This document shows positions 35,673 through 43,600 of a stretch of DNA of 64,000 bases, piece after piece (position 1 is the first letter of the stretch; each line of letters starts with the position of its first letter). The translations under genes were made by a program, and so were the position numbers. Origin of the DNA: Longimicrobiales bacterium (GTDB lineage: Bacteria > Gemmatimonadota > Gemmatimonadetes > Longimicrobiales > Gaopeijiaceae); contig CATQHQ010000001.1 of assembly GCA_958296005.1 (NCBI GenBank), positions 450,134 to 514,133 on the forward strand, read 5' to 3'. The notes under the pieces are model-generated. The model was not told the DNA's origin, ran no database searches, and saw only the letters and a list, made by a program, of their open reading frames with translations.

Positions 35673-36461
35673 ATGAGCGGCGAGTCCTGGATCGTCGCCA
35701 GCCTGGGCGCCGAGAGGGTTCAGGATGCCGTTGAAGAGGCGGGGCGGCGGCGTTTCTCATCGGCCCGCGGTGCCCCGTCGAGTTCCCTTCAGAGCGACGA
35801 CCAGCTTCGCTTCGTGGCGAACACGCTGGAACTCGACGTGCTGGCCGCCATTGCGGACGACGACCTGCCGAGAGTGCGACGTTCGGCTGGCTCGGCGTTT
35901 CAGATCGCCCGGGTGCTTTCTCATCCCGAGTTGCCCGTGGAGAGGGCCGAATCGCTTGTCAGGCTCGGATGCCTGGGGATTCTCGGCGACAGAGACGCAG
36001 ACGTTCGGCGTATCCTCCGCGACGAGGACTTGGAGGAGCCTCATCTAGGTTCCACGCGGGGGGATCGCGTGTGGACGACCGTGCTGCACGTCTGGTTGCT
36101 GCTCTTCCGAAAGAACGGATGTGACGATCTCGACGCTGTGCAGGCACAAGTTGCCGCTCTGCGCAGCGACCAGAACGATCAAGAGCCGGACTTCTTGCGG
36201 GACGCCGCCGAAAGGAAGGATGTCACTCCGGCTTGGGAACTGATTTGGTGCTACCACGTGGCGAAGGCGGCGGAGATCGTCGGAATGCATCAGACCCAAG
36301 GCGATGCGGAGGGACACCACGATGTCGGCGAGCAGCTCGACGCCCAGTTCGACCACGCGGCGACCGCCGCCGTACATGGCGGGCTAGCTCGGCAGGAGGT
36401 GCTGGGCCGCCTGCTTGCGCGCACGGCCCAAGCCGTTGTCGAGAGTAGCAATTCCACCTGA
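35673..36461 (+). CDS. Uncharacterised 262-residue helical protein
   Basis: Not recognised. The Met at 35673 (MSGESWIVASLGAERVQDAV) is preferred to one at 35619, whose extension is Arg-rich and unlike the rest. The protein is almost wholly helical with Leu/Ala heptads (SFQIARVLSHPELPVERAES, RILRDEDLEEPHLG), recalling small repeat or adaptor proteins; no catalytic motif or membrane segment is seen. It lies 150 bases after the helicase and 43 bases before tag on the same strand, so it belongs to the island and may be an accessory or immunity-type subunit. That role is only an inference from position. Confidence 0.5.
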   Translation: MSGESWIVASLGAERVQDAVEEAGRRRFSSARGAPSSSLQSDDQLRFVANTLELDVLAAIADDDLPRVRRSAGSAFQIARVLSHPELPVERAESLVRLGCLGILGDRDADVRRILRDEDLEEPHLGSTRGDRVWTTVLHVWLLLFRKNGCDDLDAVQAQVAALRSDQNDQEPDFLRDAAERKDVTPAWELIWCYHVAKAAEIVGMHQTQGDAEGHHDVGEQLDAQFDHAATAAVHGGLARQEVLGRLLARTAQAVVESSNST

Positions 36462-36504
36462 CGGCGTCTCGCTTCGCCCCGACGTCCTACGTACTTTAGC
36501 GACC

Positions 36505-37074
36505 ATGAGATGCACTTGGTGCGGCGCTGACGAACTCTACGTCAGGTACCACGACGAAGAGTGGGGCGTGCCCGTCTGCGACGACCGAACGCTCTTCGAG
36601 TTCCTCGTCTTGGAGGGCGCCCAGGCGGGGCTGGCGTGGATCACGGTCCTGCGCAAGCGCGAAGGCTACCGGGCCGCCTTCAGCGGGTTCGATCCGGAAA
36701 AGGTCGCCCGCTACAGCGATCGCAAGCTGGACGAGCTGCTGCAGGACCCGGGCATCGTCCGCAACCGGCTGAAGGTCCGCAGCGCTCGTCGCAATGCTCG
36801 CGCCTTTCTGGCCGTGCAGGAGGAGTGGGGTGCCTTCTCCAGCTACATCTGGCGGTTCGTGGACGGCAAGCCGATTCAGAACCGCTGGCGGTCGTTGGCC
36901 GATCTGCCCGCATCCACGCCGCTCTCCGACACCATCAGCAAGGACCTGAAGCGGCGCGGCTTCAACTTCGTGGGCTCCACCATCGTGTACGCGCACATGC
37001 AGGCGACCGGGATGGTGAACGACCACGTGGTGGAGTGCTTCCGCCACGAGGAGTGCGGACGGCTCGCGCCGTGA
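36505..37074 (+). CDS. tag: DNA-3-methyladenine glycosylase I
   Basis: Tag-type base-excision glycosylase of 189 residues. The zinc-snap ligands are in register with the E. coli enzyme: Cys3 and His16 at the N-terminus, His174 and Cys178 at the C-terminus. The start MRCTWCGADELYVRYHDEEW and the helix-hairpin-helix-fold blocks LEGAQAGLAWITVLRKREGY and RRGFNFVGSTIVYAHMQATG are canonical. It would excise 3-methyladenine from DNA. It stands 16 bases upstream of the giant helicase in the same direction, unusual company for a housekeeping repair gene, and a broken second copy lies inverted at about 49981-50158. Confidence 0.9.
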   Translation: MRCTWCGADELYVRYHDEEWGVPVCDDRTLFEFLVLEGAQAGLAWITVLRKREGYRAAFSGFDPEKVARYSDRKLDELLQDPGIVRNRLKVRSARRNARAFLAVQEEWGAFSSYIWRFVDGKPIQNRWRSLADLPASTPLSDTISKDLKRRGFNFVGSTIVYAHMQATGMVNDHVVECFRHEECGRLAP

Positions 37075-37090
37075 GTGGCGACGGCCCCTC

Positions 37091-40000
37091 GTGATTCCCT
37101 CCGTCGTCGCCTCGGAAGTCCTGGTCGCGCTCCGGGACTTCCTCAGGACCGGCTTCGGCCCTTCCACGCCGGACTTGGCCGGGGTCGTGGAAGATTTTCT
37201 GGCGAACCGCGACAACCTGGCCAAGGGACCATACCTGTCGCTCTCGCTTCCCTTCGAGCACGCGCCCGAGGGCGGCGAGCCGTTTCCCCACATTCCCTTG
37301 GGCTTCACGCCTTACAAGCACCAACGCACGGCCATTGCCCGCTTGTCGCCGGACGCCGGACGGTCCACGGTGGTCGCCACGGGCACGGGCTCGGGCAAGA
37401 CCGAGTGTTTTCTCTACCCGGTTCTGGAGCACTGTCGGCGGGAGGCGGGCAGGAAGGGCATAAAGGCGGTCGTCGTCTACCCAATGAACGCCTTGGCGTC
37501 GGACCAAGCACGGCGCATTGCTCAGATCGTCCACAGCGCGCCTTCGTTGCGCGGCAAGACGACGACCGGGCTGTTCATCGGACAGACCACCAAGTCGCCC
37601 CACGATCGGATGGGACCGGACAACGTGGTCACGGATCGGTCCGCCATGCGCGAGCGCCCACCCGACATCTTGCTCACCAACTACAAGATGCTGGACTACC
37701 TGCTGATCCGGCCCCGGGACCAGCGGCTCTGGCGCCACAACGAGCCCGACACGCTGCGCTACCTGGTGGTGGACGAGCTCCACACCTTCGATGGTGCCCA
37801 GGGCACGGACTTGGCGTGCTTGATCCGACGCTTGCGAATGCGGCTGGGCACACCGGCGGAGAGGCTTGTGTGCGCCGGCACGTCGGCGACGCTGGGCGGC
37901 GACCCCCGCGAGTACGTCTCGAGGATCTTCGACCAGGAGTTCGACGCGGATTCGGTCGTGGGCGAAGCCCGACAGAGCATCGACGGCTTTCTGGGCGACG
38001 CGCTGATCAGCCGCCACCTGCTGCCTCGAAGCGACCTAGCCGCCGTCGTGGACCATCGACGCTATGACACGGCGGAAGCGTATCTCCGAGCCCAGCACGA
38101 GCTGTTTCTGGGAGCGCCGATCGAGGGGGAGTTCGATTCGGCGGAGTGGCGCGTGGCGCTGGGCGAGAAGCTCCGGGAGCACGTCGTCTTCGTGAACTTG
38201 CTGCGCGCGCTGGACGGACGTCCCCGCCCGCTGCTTGAGCTGGCGAAGCGGTTGCGGAGCAGCTTGCCCGTGACCAGCAACGCGGAAGCCCTCGGCGTGC
38301 TGAACGGGCTGTGCGCCTTGATCTCGGCTGCCCGCCGGCGACCGGTCGAGAGCGAGCGTGGCGGCACCGTGCTGCTGCCGTTTCTTCGAGTCGGCGTGCA
38401 TCTATGGGTGCGCGAGCTTCGGCGCATGGTGTGCAGCTTGGGCGGCGATCCGCGTTTCCGACTTCGCCACTCCGACGACCTGAAGGCCGACGAGCCGTTC
38501 GTGCACCTGCCGCTGGTCCAGTGCCGGGAGTGCCACGCCACGGGATGGGTCACCAAGCGCGCCATGGCAGGCGGCAGCACCAAGGTCTTGTCGCCGCGAA
38601 TGCAGAACGGCTTGCGCGACATCTACGGCGCCTTCTTCGGTCGCGACGTCGATACCATCTTCCTCTTCCCCAGGGACGCACCCGTCGCAGGCGGGGGACA
38701 CGCAAGGGGCGTGCCCTCGCGGCTGTGCGGGTCGTGCGGCGTCCTGGCACCCGACTCCGGCGAGCCCGACGCGAGCTGTGCCTCCTGCGGCAACACCGTC
38801 GTGAAGGTCGATCTGCCGGTGGCGGTGACGCCCCGCGGAAGTTTGTCGGGAAGCGCCAGGCCTCGGCTCTCCATCGACTGCCCCTACTGCAACGCCCGAG
38901 AGGCGATGGTGATCGCGGGCGCCCGGGCGTCCAGTCTCCTTGCTGTAGTGCTGAACCAGACGGTCTCGTCGCGCCACAACGACGACGCCAAGGTCATCGC
39001 TTTCTCCGACAACGTGCAGGACGCCGCTCACCGCGCCGGCTTCGTGTCGGCTCGAACTTGGCGCACCAACATGCGGGCGGCGATCGCGCAAACCGTTGCC
39101 GACCACGACGGCGTCTCGTTGCACGAGCTGTCGAAGCAAGTCGTGGTCCGCTGGCGTGACCGCTGGCACGACGTGTCCAGCGGCGAGGACGGCTCGCCGG
39201 GCTTGGCGCGCTTCGTGGGCGAGTTCATCGCCCCGGACCGCCGGTGGCTCAACGACTTCCGCGAGTTGGAGAGCACGGGCCGCTTGCCCTCGGGTTCGGA
39301 TCTGGCCGGCTTGGTGGAACGACGGATGTGCTGGGACACCTTCGCCGAGTTCGGTCAGCTCTCCGCCATCGGGCGGACCCTGGAGAACACCCGCGCGGCT
39401 GCGGTGGGCGTGGACCGATCGGCGCTGGAAGAAGCCTGCGCGATCGCCTCTGGTCGCCTTCGGGAAGAGGTCGAGGGCCTTCGCGATGCCTCCGACGACG
39501 CGGCCCGCGCGCTGGTGCTCGGCGTGGTTCGGCGCATGAAGGACCGAGGCGCGATCCTGACCGACTTGGTGCAGGGCTACCTGGCCAAGGGTGGCAACAC
39601 CTTCGTGCTGCGACGCAACCCTGCCTTGCCGGACTACGGAACGAGCCGGTCGGCGGTGCCGGTCTTCCCAGGGACTCGTCCGCAACCTCAAAGGTTGGGC
39701 GTCGAAGTGCTATTTGGCCACGGTGGCGCGGGCCGCAAGTCCTGGTATCAGAAGTGGACCCAGAAGGTTCTCGACAACGCCGCCTTGCCCATGGCGGCTC
39801 CCTATGCCGATGCGGTGCTCGGCGTCGTCTTCCAAGCGTTGGAGGCCGCGGGACTCGTGCGCAAGGTGGACGCCGACAAGGGACACGCCTGGGGCTTGGC
39901 ACCCGACCGTCTCTACGCCACCTCGCACGTCGCCGAGGTGCGGGTGCACGCGCCCGGCGGCCGCCCCGCCGGTCGAGCCCTGATCGTTCCCCCTCAGGAG

Positions 40001-43000
40001 GCGGAGCTTTGGAAGGGTGTGCCGAGCCTGGAGTTGGCGAGCTCCGGCATCTACCGCCGCCACGAATCCGTTCGCCCCACTTGGTTCGGACGCCTGTACC
40101 GCGACATGAAGATTCGGCGGATCGTCGCCGCCGAGCACACGGCGCTGCTGCAGCGCGAACAACGCGAACGCCTGCAAGAACGCTTTATGGCGCGGGGCTA
40201 CCGTCCTTGGGACCCCAACGTCTTGTCGGCAACGCCCACGCTGGAGCTGGGAATCGACGTCGGCGACTTGTCCACGGTCATGCTCTGCTCCGTGCCTCCA
40301 GCGCCCGCCAACTACCTGCAGCGGACGGGGCGGGCGGGACGGCGCGACGGCAACGCCTTTGGCCTCGCCGTGGCCGCCGGGCGCTCCCACGACCTGTACT
40401 TCTACGCACAGCCGTTGGACATGCTGGCCGGCAAGATCGAACCGCCGGGCGTGTTCTTGAACGCGCTTGCCGTGCTGGAGCGGCAGATGATCGCGTACTG
40501 CCTCGACAGCTGGGTAGCCGGCGGCGTGGACGAAGACGCCGTGCCCAGGAGAATGCGTACCGTGCTGGACACCGTGGAGCGCCAGAGGGAGTCCCAGTTC
40601 CCCTATCCGTTCTTCGACTTCGTGCGCAAGCGGGCCGGCGCGCTTGCCGAATCCTTCTTGACGGCGTTCGACAACGACCTGAGCGACGCCAACAAGAACG
40701 AGCTGTCGAGCTTCTTGTTGAAGAAGGCCCCGCGTCGCCTCCTCGACCGCTTTGCCGAAGTGGCCAGGGAGCGCAAGTCGGTTCGGAGCGAGGCCGAGGC
40801 GTTGCGGAGGCGCGCCGAGGTCCTGCGTCGGGGGCCGCAAGACGACAGCACGAAGGCCGAGATCGAGGAGATCCTTCGCGAACGGGTCGGGCTTCAGGGC
40901 GTGCTGCGCAAGATCAACGGCCGAGAGACGTACAACTTTCTGACGGACGAAGGGCTGGTTCCCAACTACGCCTTCCCCGAGAAGGGCGTCATGCTGCGTT
41001 CGGTGATCTATCGGAAGCGCGAGGGGACCGCTCCCGTGGAAGGCGAGCATTACGACCAGGAAGTCTTCGAGTACGAGCGTCCGGCGGCGGCCGCGTTGAG
41101 CGAACTTGCCCCCGAGAACAACTTCTATGCTGGCGCGCGCCAGGTGAGCATCGACCGGGTGGACTTGGAGACCTCGAAGCTGGAGCAGTGGAGGCTCTGT
41201 CCGTCTTGCGTCTACTGCGAGCGCATCGACGCGGTAGATCGACACACCGATTGTCCCCGGTGCGGCAACCGCATGTGGTCCGACGAAGGGCAGCGCCGGG
41301 ACATGCTTCCGCTGCGCATGGTGCACGCCGCGACCTCCGACCGACGCAGCCGCATCGGCGACGAGAGAGACGCGCGCCAACCCTCGTTCTACACCCGTCA
41401 CTTGGTAGCCGATTTCGATCCAGAAGCGCCCCGGACCGCCTTCGTCGCGACCAGCGCCCCTTTCGGGTTCGAGTACATCCCGTCGGCCACCTTTCGGGAG
41501 ATGAACTTCGGCCGGCGCCAAGACGATGGACAGCCGACGCTGGTGGCTGGCGTCCGTCTCCCCCGCGACGGATTTCGCATTTGCAGGCGATGCGGGAAGG
41601 TGCAGCCCAAGAGAGACGACCAGACCGTCCACACGCGGACTTGTCCAGCGGCACGACGGCCGCAGAAGCATCGGGCCGAGGACGTCGCCGAATGCATATA
41701 TCTGTACCGGGAGTTCAGCTCCGAGACGATCCGGATGCTTGTGCCCGGAGTCAGCGGGCCCGCGGCGGACATGTACATGCACTCGTTCGTGGCGGCGTTG
41801 GAGCTGGGCCTTCGGCGCAAGTTCGGCGGCGAGATCGGACACCTGCGCGCCATGGATTGCGAGTATCCGGTTCCGGGCACCAGTCGGAAGCGCAAGTACT
41901 TGCTGCTGTACGACACCGTGCCCGGCGGCACCGGATACCTGAAGGACCGCATGACCGACCCCGACAAGTTGCGGTCGATCTTCCAGGCGGCGCATTCGGC
42001 GTTGCGAGAGTGCGCCTGCGTCCTCGACCCGGAAAAGGACGGCTGCTACCGCTGCGTCTTCGCCTACCGCCGGAGCCGCGACATGCCTCACACGTCGCGC
42101 AGGGTGGCGGAGCGGCTGGTGGAGACGACCCTGAAGCGCTGGCCGGAGCTGGAGAAGGTGCAGCGGCTGGCGAGCGTCGGCGACAACGTCCTCTCCGAGA
42201 GCGAGCTGGAAGAGAGGTTCTTGGAGGCGCTGCGGCACCGCGCCGCGCATGGGTCGGCAGACGCGCCCGACGTTCGGATTCGCGCCGACCAGGTGAGGGG
42301 CAAGCCAGGGTACGTCTTGTCCGTGGACGACCAGACGTACTTCGTGGAACCGCAGGCCGACTTCGGCTTGGGCGAGGGCGTGGCCGTCCCCAGTCGGCCC
42401 GACTTCGTGATACGCCCAGCTCGGTTGTCCGCCGCGAGCCCGACCGTTGCCGTGTTCCTTGACGGCTTCGAGTACCACCGCGGCAGTACCGGCACCGATT
42501 CGGCGAAACGGATGAGCCTAGTCCGGGCCGGCGTCTTGGTCTGGTCGCTGACGTGGGACGATCTGGAGGGCGCATTCGGCGGCGCTCCCGACGCCCCGGA
42601 CCTTCTTGGGGAGGAGGCAGCAGCCGCCGGCCCGACCGCCGTCCAAGAAGCTCTGGACGCGCGATGGGACACCCAGGAGCACCGTCTCCGACTGGGCGCG
42701 CCTTCGTTCGACCTGCTCCTGCACTACTTGGCGGCTCCCGACCCGCTGCCGTGGCGTCGCGCGGTCTTCTCGAAGCTGCTCGGAGTCTTCGACCAGACGC
42801 GAATGAACACCCCCGAGCTGCGCGCCCGCTTCGACCACGCGACGCGCAACAGCTTGCCCGGCCAAGCACTTGAGGCCGTGGCCGAGCTTCCCCAGCCCGT
42901 CGTGGTCGGCGGCTTCGGTTCGTGGGTCTCGGCGGCGGCGAACCCGGCCGCCGCCCTCTTCGCTGCCGTTCCCCTATCCGCCATCCAAGACCCGAACCCG

Positions 43001-43600
43001 GCCGGCATCTTCGTGGCGGTCCACCTGGACGACGCCGGGGCCGACCAGCCAAGCCCGAACTACCGTCAGGCCTGGAACGGCGTGTTGCGTCTCTTCAACG
43101 TCGTGCAGTTCCTGCCCCAAGCTTGGTGGACCACCCGATCCGGCGTTTCCGGCGGCCTCTATCCCGAGTTCGCCCCGACCAGCACCCTCGACGCCCGCGA
43201 CGCCGACGCGCCCGCCGAGCCGGTCGGCACGTCCTCCACCGCCCGGCCCCACGCCCGCCCAGAGGAGTGGGCCGACGCCCTGCGCTACGTCGCCCCGCAG
43301 CTCCAGCCCATGCTGCACGAACTCGCGAGCACCCGAAGTGCCCGAGCCGGCCTTCATCCTCCCGAACCCGGCTACGAGCTGACCGACTCCGCCGGCGAAG
43401 TCGTGGCCGAGGCGGAGTTGGCCTGGCCCAGCCGCAGCACCGCGGTGTTGCTCCCGGACCAAGATCGCCACAGGATGCACTTTGAGCGGGCGGGTTGGCA
43501 GGTGTTCACGGCGGACGCGGAGAGCCTCTCCGACGCCTTCGTCGACACGCTCGTCCAAGCGCTCGCAAACCCTCAGTCCCCAGGAGGCTCGCGACGATGA
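37091..43600 (+). CDS. Giant DUF1998-type helicase with C-terminal PD-(D/E)XK-like domain, 2,169 residues
   Basis: DruE-sized SF2 helicase beginning at GTG. Walker A ATGTGSGKTECF is near 96, the DEAH-type box is VVDELHTFDG near 226, motif III AGTSATLGG near 260. A zinc-finger region with many Cys pairs covers about 470-620. The second lobe has ATPTLELGIDVGDLS and LQRTGRAGRRDG near 1045-1080. Further Cys pairs (CPSCVYC, CPRCGN) and a DUF1998-type end (LLLYDTVPGGTGYL near 1606, then C...GCYRCVFAYR) follow. At about 1695-1800 SELEERFLEAL, PSRPDFVI and VAVFLDGFEYHRG look like the E, D and ExK-like core of a VSR/DUF559-type nuclease. About 350 mostly helical residues close the protein. Its stop overlaps the next start (ATGA). 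Closest known relatives by size and layout: DruE of Druantia; the usual dru partners are absent. Confidence 0.82.
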   Translation: MIPSVVASEVLVALRDFLRTGFGPSTPDLAGVVEDFLANRDNLAKGPYLSLSLPFEHAPEGGEPFPHIPLGFTPYKHQRTAIARLSPDAGRSTVVATGTGSGKTECFLYPVLEHCRREAGRKGIKAVVVYPMNALASDQARRIAQIVHSAPSLRGKTTTGLFIGQTTKSPHDRMGPDNVVTDRSAMRERPPDILLTNYKMLDYLLIRPRDQRLWRHNEPDTLRYLVVDELHTFDGAQGTDLACLIRRLRMRLGTPAERLVCAGTSATLGGDPREYVSRIFDQEFDADSVVGEARQSIDGFLGDALISRHLLPRSDLAAVVDHRRYDTAEAYLRAQHELFLGAPIEGEFDSAEWRVALGEKLREHVVFVNLLRALDGRPRPLLELAKRLRSSLPVTSNAEALGVLNGLCALISAARRRPVESERGGTVLLPFLRVGVHLWVRELRRMVCSLGGDPRFRLRHSDDLKADEPFVHLPLVQCRECHATGWVTKRAMAGGSTKVLSPRMQNGLRDIYGAFFGRDVDTIFLFPRDAPVAGGGHARGVPSRLCGSCGVLAPDSGEPDASCASCGNTVVKVDLPVAVTPRGSLSGSARPRLSIDCPYCNAREAMVIAGARASSLLAVVLNQTVSSRHNDDAKVIAFSDNVQDAAHRAGFVSARTWRTNMRAAIAQTVADHDGVSLHELSKQVVVRWRDRWHDVSSGEDGSPGLARFVGEFIAPDRRWLNDFRELESTGRLPSGSDLAGLVERRMCWDTFAEFGQLSAIGRTLENTRAAAVGVDRSALEEACAIASGRLREEVEGLRDASDDAARALVLGVVRRMKDRGAILTDLVQGYLAKGGNTFVLRRNPALPDYGTSRSAVPVFPGTRPQPQRLGVEVLFGHGGAGRKSWYQKWTQKVLDNAALPMAAPYADAVLGVVFQALEAAGLVRKVDADKGHAWGLAPDRLYATSHVAEVRVHAPGGRPAGRALIVPPQEAELWKGVPSLELASSGIYRRHESVRPTWFGRLYRDMKIRRIVAAEHTALLQREQRERLQERFMARGYRPWDPNVLSATPTLELGIDVGDLSTVMLCSVPPAPANYLQRTGRAGRRDGNAFGLAVAAGRSHDLYFYAQPLDMLAGKIEPPGVFLNALAVLERQMIAYCLDSWVAGGVDEDAVPRRMRTVLDTVERQRESQFPYPFFDFVRKRAGALAESFLTAFDNDLSDANKNELSSFLLKKAPRRLLDRFAEVARERKSVRSEAEALRRRAEVLRRGPQDDSTKAEIEEILRERVGLQGVLRKINGRETYNFLTDEGLVPNYAFPEKGVMLRSVIYRKREGTAPVEGEHYDQEVFEYERPAAAALSELAPENNFYAGARQVSIDRVDLETSKLEQWRLCPSCVYCERIDAVDRHTDCPRCGNRMWSDEGQRRDMLPLRMVHAATSDRRSRIGDERDARQPSFYTRHLVADFDPEAPRTAFVATSAPFGFEYIPSATFREMNFGRRQDDGQPTLVAGVRLPRDGFRICRRCGKVQPKRDDQTVHTRTCPAARRPQKHRAEDVAECIYLYREFSSETIRMLVPGVSGPAADMYMHSFVAALELGLRRKFGGEIGHLRAMDCEYPVPGTSRKRKYLLLYDTVPGGTGYLKDRMTDPDKLRSIFQAAHSALRECACVLDPEKDGCYRCVFAYRRSRDMPHTSRRVAERLVETTLKRWPELEKVQRLASVGDNVLSESELEERFLEALRHRAAHGSADAPDVRIRADQVRGKPGYVLSVDDQTYFVEPQADFGLGEGVAVPSRPDFVIRPARLSAASPTVAVFLDGFEYHRGSTGTDSAKRMSLVRAGVLVWSLTWDDLEGAFGGAPDAPDLLGEEAAAAGPTAVQEALDARWDTQEHRLRLGAPSFDLLLHYLAAPDPLPWRRAVFSKLLGVFDQTRMNTPELRARFDHATRNSLPGQALEAVAELPQPVVVGGFGSWVSAAANPAAALFAAVPLSAIQDPNPAGIFVAVHLDDAGADQPSPNYRQAWNGVLRLFNVVQFLPQAWWTTRSGVSGGLYPEFAPTSTLDARDADAPAEPVGTSSTARPHARPEEWADALRYVAPQLQPMLHELASTRSARAGLHPPEPGYELTDSAGEVVAEAELAWPSRSTAVLLPDQDRHRMHFERAGWQVFTADAESLSDAFVDTLVQALANPQSPGGSRR

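Noticed and set aside
39710..42478. 922-codon minus-strand frame inside the giant helicase
   Set aside because: Antisense of a gene with well-ordered helicase motifs; no motif of its own.
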